A DNA stretch of 64,000 bases from Lachnoclostridium sp. UBA2905. GTDB lineage: Bacteria > Bacillota > Clostridia > Lachnospirales > Lachnospiraceae. Positions within the stretch are counted from its first letter, which is position 1. Each line of letters begins with the position of its first letter. This document shows, piece after piece, positions 44,125 through 53,338 of the stretch. Below the pieces are notes generated by a model. It did not search any database. It was not told where the DNA came from and worked only from the letters and a program-made list of their open reading frames with translations. The position numbers and the translations under genes were made by a program. The stretch lies in contig DEDL01000008.1 of NCBI GenBank assembly GCA_002349525.1, forward strand, positions 62,001 to 126,000, given 5' to 3'.

Positions 44125-45102
44125 CTATCGTGAAAGCTTATGTATAAGCTTATCAAAATTATGATCAATAGTCTTCTGCATTTCCATGGCAGCCTGAATT
44201 GAATAATCAGTGAATTCTCCGTGACAAAATGCAACTACACGGCTTGTCTGACCCTGATGTAAAAGATCAACTGCTCTTGAGCCCATAGCTGAAGCATATA
44301 CACGGTCACGGCAGGTTGGACTTCCACCACGCTGTATATGTCCGATTATTGTTGCCCTTGTATCGATTCCTGTTTCTTCCTTGATTCGCTTTGCAATCTC
44401 CTCAGAATGACCTATACCTTCAGCATTAACAATAATATGATGTCTCTTACCAATCTTAGTCTTTTCATTTATCTGGGCAATAAGCTTGTCTATCTCGCTT
44501 TCATTGTAGGTTTCAGGAAGAAGTGCATACTCTGAACCATTGGCAATTCCGCACCACAGAGCAATATGTCCGGCTGTACGTCCCATAACCTCAATGATGT
44601 TACATCTTTCATGTGAACCTGATGTATCTCTTAACTTATCAGCTGCCTCCATTGCTGTGTTAACAGCTGTATCAAATCCAATAGTATACTCTGTACAGGC
44701 TATATCAAGGTCAATTGTTCCTGGAACAGCAATTGTACGGATTCCCTGCTCAGCTAACTTCTCAGCTCCCTTAAATGAGCCGTCTCCACCGATAACTACT
44801 ACTCCGTCAATTCCATGCTTCCTGCAGTTTTCAGCAGCCTTTTGCTGACCTTCAAGTGTCATAAATTCCTTACATCTTGAAGTATATAATATTGTTCCAC
44901 CTCTTGAAATGATATCCGATACACTCATGGCATCCATTTCAACAAAATCTTCCTCAAGAAGACCAATGAAACCTCTCTTAATTCCAACAACCTTATGTCC
45001 GTAATCACAGGCAGTTCTTACAACGGCACGGATAGCCGCGTTCATTCCAGGTGCATCTCCTCCACTTGTAAGTACTCCAATAGTCATTTTCTTTGAAGAC
45101 AT
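44125..45102 (-). CDS. pfkA: ATP-dependent 6-phosphofructokinase
   Basis: Phosphorylates fructose 6-phosphate in glycolysis. The 325-residue protein has GVLTSGGDAPGMNAAIRAV (about 9-27), GGDGS (Gly at the nucleotide-selectivity position, favouring ATP) and the catalytic region PGTIDLDIACTEYTIG. The usual TIDND reads TIDLD; Asp127 and Asp129 (E. coli numbering) are kept. The variant is known to me from Lachnospiraceae. MGRTAGHIAL and IGHIQRGGSPT follow. Strong AAGGAGG before ATG. It lies 92 bp downstream of dnaE. Confidence 0.96.
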   Translation of the reverse strand: MSSKKMTIGVLTSGGDAPGMNAAIRAVVRTACDYGHKVVGIKRGFIGLLEEDFVEMDAMSVSDIISRGGTILYTSRCKEFMTLEGQQKAAENCRKHGIDGVVVIGGDGSFKGAEKLAEQGIRTIAVPGTIDLDIACTEYTIGFDTAVNTAMEAADKLRDTSGSHERCNIIEVMGRTAGHIALWCGIANGSEYALLPETYNESEIDKLIAQINEKTKIGKRHHIIVNAEGIGHSEEIAKRIKEETGIDTRATIIGHIQRGGSPTCRDRVYASAMGSRAVDLLHQGQTSRVVAFCHGEFTDYSIQAAMEMQKTIDHNFDKLIHKLSR

Positions 45103-45194
45103 AACACAAATCCTCCTTATATGATATATTCAATTTCATTCAATAAAATAAAATGATAAAAATACAAAAACATTTTTCGATAAGTTTAGCACTT

Positions 45195-48100
45195 TTACGC
45201 CTTATTTTCAATCTTCTTTTGTACAAGCTTTACGTTGTCTTTACCAAACTTTTCCCTTAGTGTTACAAGAAGCTCCGTGTCTGCACATACACTCTTACTT
45301 CTTGGCATGTGTTTAACAGCATTTTCTGTAACAAGATATATGCTTACCTGGTCATCACCATCCGAATTCCATATGACATTTTCAATAAACTGCTCATTTT
45401 CAAGATACTCCTTCTTATTGTTGAACTGTATCCACAAATGCCTTGGCAAATGATCAAATGGAATTATTCTGCTGCTTATAACCTTGCCCGGTTTATCCTC
45501 TTCAAGATTAACACGTCCGCATATAAATACCTTGCTGTCAAGATCAAGATATTTCTTGCATTTTTCGAAATCCTTTGGGAATATAATAACTTCCACACTT
45601 CCGTAGAGATCTTCAAGTGTAACAAATGCCATCAGATCTCCCCTTCTTGTGGTTTTAATCTGCTTGTCAGTTATCATACCACCTACAATAACGCTTTCAT
45701 TATCATTTACAAGAGGCTTTACTCCCTCCTCTGCCGGTATGAAATCTGCTGTTGTGTGGGTAACGTTTTCCCTCCACATTTCTTCATATTCTTCAAGAGG
45801 ATGTCCACTTACATATATTCCAAGTATTTCTTTCTCACCTGCAAGTATTTCTTCCTTTGAAAATTCTTCAAGCTCAGGAAATACAATTCCACCTGCAGAA
45901 AGGTCATTGTCATCATTTTCATCCTTTACAACGAAATCAAACATGCTCATCTGTCCGGTGAGGTTATTCTTTCTGTCAGTATTAATATCGTCTACAAGCT
46001 TTGAATATACCTGGAGCTTCTGCCTTCTGTTGCCTGGAAATTCATCCATTGCTCCTGCCTTTATAAAGTTCTCAATGGCACGCTTATTAACGTCTTTTCC
46101 TGAGGTACGTTTAATGAAGTCCTTAAGGTCAGTAAATTTTCCATTCTTTCTTTCATTAACTATGGAGTCTATCACCGGTTTTCCAACGCTCTTTATAGCC
46201 AAAAGTCCATATCTTATACCCTGCTCACAGGTTGAAAAGCTTCCAAAGCCCTCATTTATTGAAGGTGGCAGCACTTCTATTCCCATTTTTCTGCAGTCCA
46301 TAATATATGCCGCAACCTTGTCCGTTCTGTCAAGAATAGAGGTAAGCAGGGAGGCCATAAATTCCACTGGAAAATATTTTTTCAAATAAGCTGTTCTGTA
46401 AGACACAACTGCATAGGCCGCCGCATGAGACTTGTTAAATGCATACTTGGCAAAGTCCGTCATCTCATCAAAGATATGCATAGCCTTTTCTTCAGATATT
46501 CCATTATTTTTACAGCCCTTAACCTGCTCTTCTTCATTTCCGTTAACGAAATTAATTCGCTCCTTCTCCATGACATCTGCTTTTTTCTTTGACATGGCTC
46601 GTCTTACAAGGTCGCTTCGTCCGTAGCTGTATCCTGCCAGATCCCTTACTATCTGCATAACCTGTTCCTGATATACCATACATCCATAGGTTGGTTCAAG
46701 TATATGCTCAAGCTCCGGTGTCTCATATTCTATCTTATCTGTATTATTTTTACCGTTTAGATACTTTGGAATGAAATCCATTGGGCCTGGACGATATAAT
46801 GATATTCCGGCAATAACATCCTCAAGACTTTTCGGTTTAAGCTCCTTCATGAAGTTTTTCATACCGGGACTTTCAAGCTGGAATATTCCCTCGCATTTTC
46901 CCTGTCCAATAAGCTCATATACGGCGGGATCATCATAGTCTATATCTTCTATGGTAAACTCATGATTTATCTTCTTTAAGAGTTCCCCTGTTTCCCCTTC
47001 CTTAAGGTGGGAGAAACCATTTTTTATACCATAATTCACAAGATTAATGGCATCCTGTATTACTGTAAGGGTCCTGAGTCCAAGGAAATCCATCTTAAGA
47101 AGACCAAGCTCCTCCAGAGTTGTCATGGTATACTGGGTTGTAATAGTGTCATCTGATGCTCTTGAAAGTGGAACATAATCTATGGCAGGAGCATTACTTA
47201 TAACTACTCCGGCCGCATGCATTGATGTATGTCTTGGAAGACCCTCAAGCTTTCTTGACATATCTATAAGATTTTTGCATTGGTCATCTGAATCATACAT
47301 GGCAAGCAGTTCACGATTTATCTTAAGTGCTCCATCTATTGTAATTCCAAGTTCGTCAGGAATCATTTTGGCAACGGAATCCACATAAGCATATGGAAGA
47401 TCAAGAGCCCTTCCAACATCCCTGATTGCATTACGTGCCTTCATGGTTCCAAATGTTACAATCTGAACTACCCTGTCCTTACCATATTTTCTAACTACAT
47501 AATCTATAACTTCCTGTCTTCTCTCGTAACAGAAATCTATATCTATATCGGGCATGGTAAGTCTCTCCGGATTGAGGAATCTCTCAAACAGAAGATTATA
47601 TCGTATAGGATCAATATCAGTTATGCCTAAGGAATATGCAACAATACTTCCTGCCGCCGATCCTCTTCCCGGTCCTACCGGAATTCCATTCTCCTTGGCA
47701 TACCTTATAAAATCCCACACTATAAGGAAATAATCCACAAAACCCATGCTCTTTATAGTGTCAAATTCGTATTCCATTCTTTCTTTGTGCTCATTTGCCC
47801 TGTCACCGTATCTCTTTACTATTCCCTCTTCACAAAGCTTATGAAGATATTCTACGGCGGTGTAGCCCTCTGGCACATCAAATTTTGGCAGCTTGTAATT
47901 GCCAAATTCTATCTCCACGTTACATCTGTCAGCAATGAGACCTGTATTATCAATCGCCTCTTGTGCATACGGAAATAAGGCAGCCATCTCTTCTTCGGAT
48001 TTTATATAATACTGGCCACCCTCGTAACGCATACGATCTTCATCATTTACCTTTTTCTGTGTCTGAATACACAGGAGAATGTCATGTGCCCTGGCATCCT

Positions 48101-48737
48101 CTTCATATATATAATGGGAGTCATTGGTAACTACCATAGGAATTCCTGTTTCATTGTGCAGCTTCATAATGCCCTGGTTGACATCTGCCTGCTCTGGTAT
48201 TCCATGGTCCTGCATCTCAAGAAAGAAGTTGTTATCCCCAAATATTTCATTTAAGGTTAAGGCCTCCTTAAGAGCCTCCTCATAAAAGCCCTTTCTCAAC
48301 CTGCTGGCAACTGCACCTGCAAGGCAGGCGCTAAGAGCAATAATTCCCTCATGATATTCTCTTAATATCTCATAATCCACTCTCGGTTTGTAATAAAAGC
48401 CCTCAAGAAATCCTTTTGAAACTATTTTCATAAGATTCTCATAGCCCTTATTGTTCTCCGCAAGAAGTACAAGATGATTGTATCTCTCATCAGAGTGCCC
48501 TGTTTCCCTGTCAAAACGTGAACCCGGAGCAACATAAACCTCGCACCCAATGACAGGCTTTATCCCTGCCGCCCTGCAAGCCTTATAAAAATCAATTACC
48601 CCATACATAACTCCATGGTCTGTTATAGCCACACTGTCCATTCCCAGTTCTTTTACTCTGGCCACAAGCTCCTTTATCTTACTGGAGCCATCCAAAAGAC
48701 TGTACTCTGTATGCACATGTAAATGCCTGAACGCCAT
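45195..48737 (-). CDS. dnaE: DNA polymerase III subunit alpha
   Basis: Replicative polymerase of the DnaE1 type. The 1180-residue protein has an N-terminal PHP domain (HLHVHTEYSLLDGSSKI, residues 5-20), the polymerase core with the metal-binding motif TMPDIDIDFCYERRQEV and GPGRGSAAGSIVAYSLGITD, a helix-hairpin-helix region, and a C-terminal OB-fold region (about 1000-1090). No 3'-5' exonuclease domain is inserted, so it is not PolC. GGAGGAG precedes ATG. The gene precedes pfkA as in many Firmicutes. Confidence 0.97.
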   Translation of the reverse strand: MAFRHLHVHTEYSLLDGSSKIKELVARVKELGMDSVAITDHGVMYGVIDFYKACRAAGIKPVIGCEVYVAPGSRFDRETGHSDERYNHLVLLAENNKGYENLMKIVSKGFLEGFYYKPRVDYEILREYHEGIIALSACLAGAVASRLRKGFYEEALKEALTLNEIFGDNNFFLEMQDHGIPEQADVNQGIMKLHNETGIPMVVTNDSHYIYEEDARAHDILLCIQTQKKVNDEDRMRYEGGQYYIKSEEEMAALFPYAQEAIDNTGLIADRCNVEIEFGNYKLPKFDVPEGYTAVEYLHKLCEEGIVKRYGDRANEHKERMEYEFDTIKSMGFVDYFLIVWDFIRYAKENGIPVGPGRGSAAGSIVAYSLGITDIDPIRYNLLFERFLNPERLTMPDIDIDFCYERRQEVIDYVVRKYGKDRVVQIVTFGTMKARNAIRDVGRALDLPYAYVDSVAKMIPDELGITIDGALKINRELLAMYDSDDQCKNLIDMSRKLEGLPRHTSMHAAGVVISNAPAIDYVPLSRASDDTITTQYTMTTLEELGLLKMDFLGLRTLTVIQDAINLVNYGIKNGFSHLKEGETGELLKKINHEFTIEDIDYDDPAVYELIGQGKCEGIFQLESPGMKNFMKELKPKSLEDVIAGISLYRPGPMDFIPKYLNGKNNTDKIEYETPELEHILEPTYGCMVYQEQVMQIVRDLAGYSYGRSDLVRRAMSKKKADVMEKERINFVNGNEEEQVKGCKNNGISEEKAMHIFDEMTDFAKYAFNKSHAAAYAVVSYRTAYLKKYFPVEFMASLLTSILDRTDKVAAYIMDCRKMGIEVLPPSINEGFGSFSTCEQGIRYGLLAIKSVGKPVIDSIVNERKNGKFTDLKDFIKRTSGKDVNKRAIENFIKAGAMDEFPGNRRQKLQVYSKLVDDINTDRKNNLTGQMSMFDFVVKDENDDNDLSAGGIVFPELEEFSKEEILAGEKEILGIYVSGHPLEEYEEMWRENVTHTTADFIPAEEGVKPLVNDNESVIVGGMITDKQIKTTRRGDLMAFVTLEDLYGSVEVIIFPKDFEKCKKYLDLDSKVFICGRVNLEEDKPGKVISSRIIPFDHLPRHLWIQFNNKKEYLENEQFIENVIWNSDGDDQVSIYLVTENAVKHMPRSKSVCADTELLVTLREKFGKDNVKLVQKKIENKA

Positions 48738-48760
48738 ACGCTCCTCCTAATCCAAAAATA

Positions 48761-48776
48761 CCCGGTAAAAACCGGG
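48761..48776 (-). terminator. Hairpin between the Crh-like gene and dnaE
   Basis: CCCGGT-AAAA-ACCGGG; on the minus strand it is followed by TATTTTTGG. Read-through into dnaE remains possible. Confidence 0.7.
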
Positions 48777-48881
48777 CATTTTTTACTCTATATATATGCT
48801 GTATTTTCTATATATATTATTATGTACTTAATGCTGTACCTGCTCCTGTCAATACTAAATGAGTCTCTACTGTGTTAAACA

Positions 48882-49136
48882 TCAGATACTCTGAAGACAT
48901 TTTTCGATATCCTGTATAGCCTCTGTTTCATCATCACCATCCGCATATACAACTACATCTTCTCCTGGCATAAGTCCAAGTGACATCATACCCATAATGC
49001 TCTTAGCATTAACCTTCTTTTCATTGTACTCCACATCAATGTGACAGTTAAACTTACTGGCAACCTGTACAAGTACCGCAACTGGTCTCGCACCTTCATT
49101 TTTTGCAATGTTGATATTAATCTTCTTTGCCTGCAT
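48882..49136 (-). CDS. HPr-like protein lacking the catalytic histidine (Crh-like)
   Basis: An 84-residue HPr-fold protein. The active-site motif, normally HARP with His15 phosphorylated by EI, reads GARPVAVLVQVA with Gly15. Ser46, the HPrK target, is preserved in NAKSIMGMMSLGLMPG. This matches the situation in Bacillus Crh (Gln15), which acts in carbon catabolite repression rather than in sugar transport. Position directly after whiA, overlapping it by about 20 bp, also matches Bacillus whiA-crh. ATG at 49136 follows AAGGAGGAG; an in-frame upstream start (49181) has no such site. Confidence 0.85.
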   Translation of the reverse strand: MQAKKININIAKNEGARPVAVLVQVASKFNCHIDVEYNEKKVNAKSIMGMMSLGLMPGEDVVVYADGDDETEAIQDIEKCLQSI

Positions 49137-50127
49137 TTTTCTTCTCCTCCTTATGCTCCCGTAATTCGGTCGCAATAGCACTCAGTTTTCGTAACCTGTG
49201 ATTGACACCTGACTTGCCAATAGGCGGATGTAACATTGCCGCAAGTTCCTTCAGGGACGCATCGGGATAATCAATTCTGCACATGGCAATCTCCCTTAAC
49301 TGCTCCGACAGATTATCAAAACCCATATGATCTCTGATATACAATATGTCCTGCTGTTGTCTAAATGAAGCTTCTGAAGTTCTTGTAATGTTAGCAGCCT
49401 CACAGTTTACCTTACGATTAATTGTGTTGCGCATCTCTTTAAGTATTCTTACATTCTCAAGTTTCATCAGTGCAACATGAGCTTCCATAATGTTAAGTAT
49501 ATCTGATATCTGTGCCCCTTCCTTAACATATACGACACAGTTATTCTTACGTACCATGCACTTGGAGTCAATATCAAATGAAGTGAGTATCTCCTGTATA
49601 CTGTCAGCCCTCTCCCTGCTTCCCGCAACAATCTCATAATGATATGACTTGTTAGGATCTGTTATGGAGCCGGCTGCAAGAAATGCTCCTCTTATATACC
49701 CACGCTTACAACATACATTCTGTACTAACAGACCATTCACGGCTGCCTCGGTAAATTCACTGGCATCCCTGCTGCTGTGATGACAAAGGCCATCCTTAGT
49801 CAGCTCTTCTTCGCTTATAATCTTAACTGCCATCAGAACCGACTGCACCGTTTTACTGTCAGTAACAATTATCTGATAATTATATGAGCCGTGACTGTTT
49901 TTTACAGTCACTTCAGGTCGAATTTTGAATGTTTTCTCTAATAAGATAAAATATTTACATGCTACTGTCAAGTTATCAGTAGATATTTTAACATAATCCG
50001 AACCCTCTTCCCCATATCTGTAGCTTCCGCAAAATGACAAAAGAGCCGCCAGCTCAGCTATCCTGCAATGTCTTGCCTGAGGAATCTGCTTTTCTAATTC
50101 CTCCTTAACATCCATTGAAAAAGACAT
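49117..50127 (-). CDS. whiA: DNA-binding protein WhiA
   Basis: A 336-residue protein with a degenerate LAGLIDADG endonuclease-like N-terminal part (RGYIRGAFLAAGSITDPNK, about 120) and a C-terminal helix-turn-helix region (SLKELAAMLHPPIGKSGVNHRL, about 295-315). In Bacillus WhiA affects cell division and carbon metabolism. GGAGAG precedes ATG. It follows murB at 22 bp and overlaps the Crh-like gene, as part of the hprK cluster. Confidence 0.95.
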   Translation of the reverse strand: MSFSMDVKEELEKQIPQARHCRIAELAALLSFCGSYRYGEEGSDYVKISTDNLTVACKYFILLEKTFKIRPEVTVKNSHGSYNYQIIVTDSKTVQSVLMAVKIISEEELTKDGLCHHSSRDASEFTEAAVNGLLVQNVCCKRGYIRGAFLAAGSITDPNKSYHYEIVAGSRERADSIQEILTSFDIDSKCMVRKNNCVVYVKEGAQISDILNIMEAHVALMKLENVRILKEMRNTINRKVNCEAANITRTSEASFRQQQDILYIRDHMGFDNLSEQLREIAMCRIDYPDASLKELAAMLHPPIGKSGVNHRLRKLSAIATELREHKEEKKNAGKED

Positions 50128-50149
50128 CCATCTACTCTCCTGTGTTTAT

Positions 50150-51079
50150 TTACTTTTTAATTATTCTGACTTCAGGTTCGAGCTTAACCTTCTTAATCTC
50201 ATAAACCATTTCCTGAACGTGTTTTATAACCTCAAGTATATCCTTTGTTGTTGCATTGCCTGTATTAACTACAAAGCCCGCGTGCTTTTCTGATACCATG
50301 GCATCATTAACCCTGTAGCCCTTAAGACCACATTCCTCAATAAGTGCCCCGGCAAAATATCCTTCCGGACGTTTAAATGTACTTCCTGCACTTGCATAAT
50401 TTAAAGGCTGTTTTTCTCTTCTTCTGCTATTATAGTCATTCATCGTTTCCTTTATATCTTCCTTGTCACCATGACAAAGCTCAAAGCAGGCTTCAAGAAC
50501 AATATAAGGTTTTTCCATTATTATACTTTTGCGATACTCAAGGCACAGTTCCTTGTTGCCAAGTATCTTTACTTCCTTTGATTCACAGTCATAAACTGTG
50601 GCAGTCACTATAACATGTCTTATTTCTCCACCATAAGCACCTGCATTCATAACAACTGCACCACCAACTGTTCCCGGTATTCCTGATGCAAATTCAAGTC
50701 CTGTAAGCTCGCCATCAAGTGCTTCCTTTGCAAGCCTTGCGAGGGTAACTCCGGCTCCTGCAACTAAAACATTATTATCTCTTATAAGCTCAGTCATATT
50801 GTCACAGGTAGCAATAATTACTCCGTCATATCCTTCATCATCAAATAATACATTGCTTCCATTACCATGCATATGATATTTGACACCGGTTTTATTACAC
50901 AAATCTATTATCTTTGCAATCTGTTCACCATTTTCAGGTGTAAGGTAATACCATGCCGGTCCACCTGTTTTGAAGGTTGTATGCTTTGACATTGGCTCAT
51001 TTGTCTTTACATTCTCCGGGCCAAGCAGGTCTTCAAAATACTTTTTCAGTTCCTTTATCTCAACTTTTATGTTATCCAT
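50150..51079 (-). CDS. murB: UDP-N-acetylenolpyruvoylglucosamine reductase
   Basis: Reduces UDP-GlcNAc enolpyruvate to UDP-MurNAc, using FAD and NADPH. The 309-residue protein has the FAD motif NGSNVLFDDEGYDGVII (about 78-95), the conserved GIPGTVGGAVVMNAGAYGGE and the substrate-binding YRKSI and SAGSTFKRP segments. It lacks the long insert of the type I enzymes. It lies between glk and whiA in the hprK cluster. Confidence 0.95.
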   Translation of the reverse strand: MDNIKVEIKELKKYFEDLLGPENVKTNEPMSKHTTFKTGGPAWYYLTPENGEQIAKIIDLCNKTGVKYHMHGNGSNVLFDDEGYDGVIIATCDNMTELIRDNNVLVAGAGVTLARLAKEALDGELTGLEFASGIPGTVGGAVVMNAGAYGGEIRHVIVTATVYDCESKEVKILGNKELCLEYRKSIIMEKPYIVLEACFELCHGDKEDIKETMNDYNSRRREKQPLNYASAGSTFKRPEGYFAGALIEECGLKGYRVNDAMVSEKHAGFVVNTGNATTKDILEVIKHVQEMVYEIKKVKLEPEVRIIKK

Positions 51080-51109
51080 TTATTATACCTGTTTCCTTTA
51101 ACTTTACTT

Positions 51110-52036
51110 TTATCTGCCTATAACCATCTTTATTGCACCATACATTCCTGCCATATTACCAAGCTTTGCAAGCCTTGCCGGTATGTCTCTTAAAGCATAC
51201 ATGGAGTTTTTCTCATAATATTCCATAACCTTTTCTATTATGATATTTCCAGCCGCTGATACTCCGCCACCGATAATAAATATTTCCGGGGCAATTACGT
51301 TAGCAATGTTAGAAAGTGCTGTTCCAAGATATGCTGCAAATATATCTACTGTTTTAAGGGCCTTCTCATCTCCAGCCTTTGCAGCATCAAATATATCCTT
51401 TGCTGTCAGGTTTTCCTTACAAATTCCAAACCTTTTTTTTGCAATGTCGACTATTCCGGTTGCTGATGCATACTGTTCAAGACAGCCTCTACAGCCACAG
51501 CCACATGCTTCGCTTTCTTCCGGCTCCACCGTAATATGCCCGATTTCTCCTGCCGCACCTCTGTGACCGGCCCTTATATGTCCATCAATTACTATACCGC
51601 CGCCAACTCCGGTACCCAGTGTAACCATTACTGCATCCTTATATCCTGCTGCCGCACCCTTCCATATCTCGCCAAGGGCTGCTACATTAGCATCATTACC
51701 TGCTTCAACATTCTCTACGCCTGTAAGTTCTTTTATTATTGTAGTCAGATCCACTATATCCCAGCCAAGGTTTGCACATTTAAGTACTTTGCCATCTGCC
51801 GTAACAGGTCCTGGAATTCCTATGCCTATTCCACTAACCTCACTTATTGACACTCCTGCCTCAGCTGACATTTCCTTCATTTTTCTAACTATGTTCCCTA
51901 TAAGGATATTCTCATCCTCATTTTTTATACTTGGTATACTGCAGTTTTCAACCATGCTGTCCTCTTTTGATGAGTATAGGCTCATTTTTACTGCTGTTCC
52001 CCCAACGTCTATTCCAAAATATAATCCGTTACCCAT
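51110..52036 (-). CDS. glk: ROK-family glucokinase
   Basis: Phosphorylates glucose. The 308-residue protein has the ATP phosphate-1 loop FGIDVGGTAVKM, the ROK signature with VTLGTGVGGGIVIDG and the zinc-binding cluster CGCGCRGCLEQYAS (about 178-191). GAGGAG precedes ATG. It follows hprK at 63 bp, consistent with a carbon-control operon. ROK members also include repressors, but no helix-turn-helix is present here. Confidence 0.93.
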   Translation of the reverse strand: MGNGLYFGIDVGGTAVKMSLYSSKEDSMVENCSIPSIKNEDENILIGNIVRKMKEMSAEAGVSISEVSGIGIGIPGPVTADGKVLKCANLGWDIVDLTTIIKELTGVENVEAGNDANVAALGEIWKGAAAGYKDAVMVTLGTGVGGGIVIDGHIRAGHRGAAGEIGHITVEPEESEACGCGCRGCLEQYASATGIVDIAKKRFGICKENLTAKDIFDAAKAGDEKALKTVDIFAAYLGTALSNIANVIAPEIFIIGGGVSAAGNIIIEKVMEYYEKNSMYALRDIPARLAKLGNMAGMYGAIKMVIGR

Positions 52037-52099
52037 GTTTTCTCCTCTTTATTATGTGATTTCCCTGTACCAGACACTCAATTGTTCAGTTTATTTTGG

Positions 52100-53035
52100 T
52101 TAGTCGTCTTTCCTTGTATTCATCATCATATTTTCGGTTACACGGTTATACATTTCTCTGGCAGCGTTGTAGCCCATCTTCTTCTGTCTGTAATTTACTG
52201 CTGCGCATTCGCATATAATCGCAACATTTCTTCCCGGTCTGATAGGTATTGAGTGACAAACCACCTTATTGCCAAGGAATTCTGTGTATTTGTCCTCAAG
52301 ACCCATTCTGTCATAATCTGTATCCTTGTTCCACTCTTCGAGCTGGATTACAAGGTCAATTGACTGGGTATTTTTAACTCCTTCAACACCAAATAAGGTC
52401 TTGGCATCTATAATTCCTATTCCACGAAGCTCGATGAAATGTCTTGTAATATCAGGTGCAGTTCCTATAAGTGTTTCATCGCTCACCTTCATAATCTCAA
52501 CTACATCATCTGATACAAGACGGTGTCCTCTGTGAATAAGCTCAATAGCAACCTCACTTTTTCCGATACCGCTTTCACCCATTATAAGAACACCCTCACC
52601 ATATATGTCAACCAATACTCCATGCACTGATATCCTTGGTGCAAGTTCAACTCTCAGCCATCTGATAACCTCTGCCATAAATGCAGATGTTGTCTCCTTA
52701 CTTCTAAGTATAGGAACTCCATATGTGTTACCTAATTCAACAACTTCATCTGATATTTCAAGGTCTCTGCAGTATATAAGACATGGTACCTGATATTCAA
52801 GTATTTTCTTGATCATTGATACACCCTTGTCTTCATTCTGCTGCATATAAGTATGTTCTACATGTCCGATAATCTGTATTCGGTGATTATCAAAGTATTC
52901 AAAAAAGCCTGTAAGCTGAAGTGCCGGTCTGTTAACATCATATTCCTTAATAAGAATCTTTTTGACGTCTATATCCGGTGTGAGATTTTCAATCTTCATT
53001 TTTTCAATCAATTTACTAAGTTTAACATAATCCAT
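52100..53035 (-). CDS. hprK: HPr kinase/phosphorylase
   Basis: Phosphorylates and dephosphorylates Ser46 of HPr and Crh in response to metabolites, controlling carbon catabolite repression. The 311-residue protein has an N-terminal domain and the kinase domain with Walker A GESGIGKSEVAIEL (about 155), the RLVSDDVVEI motif and the capping region RGIGIIDAKTLFG. GGGAGG precedes ATG. First gene of hprK-glk-murB-whiA-crh-like. Confidence 0.96.
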   Translation of the reverse strand: MDYVKLSKLIEKMKIENLTPDIDVKKILIKEYDVNRPALQLTGFFEYFDNHRIQIIGHVEHTYMQQNEDKGVSMIKKILEYQVPCLIYCRDLEISDEVVELGNTYGVPILRSKETTSAFMAEVIRWLRVELAPRISVHGVLVDIYGEGVLIMGESGIGKSEVAIELIHRGHRLVSDDVVEIMKVSDETLIGTAPDITRHFIELRGIGIIDAKTLFGVEGVKNTQSIDLVIQLEEWNKDTDYDRMGLEDKYTEFLGNKVVCHSIPIRPGRNVAIICECAAVNYRQKKMGYNAAREMYNRVTENMMMNTRKDD

Positions 53036-53118
53036 ATATCTACCTCCCTATTTAGTGTTTATATTTAATACCTGTAGTATTCTTAACCTTATTTTACAGG
53101 TTTGGTTTTCTAATTGAT

Positions 53119-53147
53119 ATTATCACATTATACTGACGATTTGTCAC
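53119..53147 (-). promoter_or_regulatory. Promoter of the hprK operon
   Basis: GTGACA and GATAAT with a 17-bp spacer on the minus strand, about 85 bp before hprK. Confidence 0.5.
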
Positions 53148-53180
53148 GTACTTTTATTACTTAATCGTATTTATATGGGG

Positions 53181-53217
53181 AGAATCACGCACCAGGTCTC
53201 ACGTGCCTTCGAATTGA
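53181..53217 (-). repeat. Dispersed mosaic repeat, copy D (5' module only)
   Basis: On the minus strand it reads TTCAATTCGAA, GCACGTGAGACCTGG and TGCGTGATTCT, the 5' module of copies A-C, then stops before the hairpin. It lies in the 303-bp spacer between hprK and mrp. Confidence 0.75.
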
Positions 53218-53265
53218 ACTGTTTATTTCAGATGGAAACAGCCTGATACCCCACCGTGGTATACC

Positions 53266-53294
53266 TTGACAAATCACCCCTTAAAGCATAAAGT
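53266..53294 (+). promoter_or_regulatory. Promoter of mrp
   Basis: TTGACA and TAAAGT with a 17-bp spacer, 45 bp before ATG. Confidence 0.5.
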
Positions 53295-53338
53295 ATTAGC
53301 TATATGTATAAAATGAATTAAGCGGAGGTTTATTTATT

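Noticed and set aside
45649..46389. 246-codon plus-strand ORF over dnaE
   Set aside because: Antisense to dnaE and without a ribosome binding site or recognised motif.
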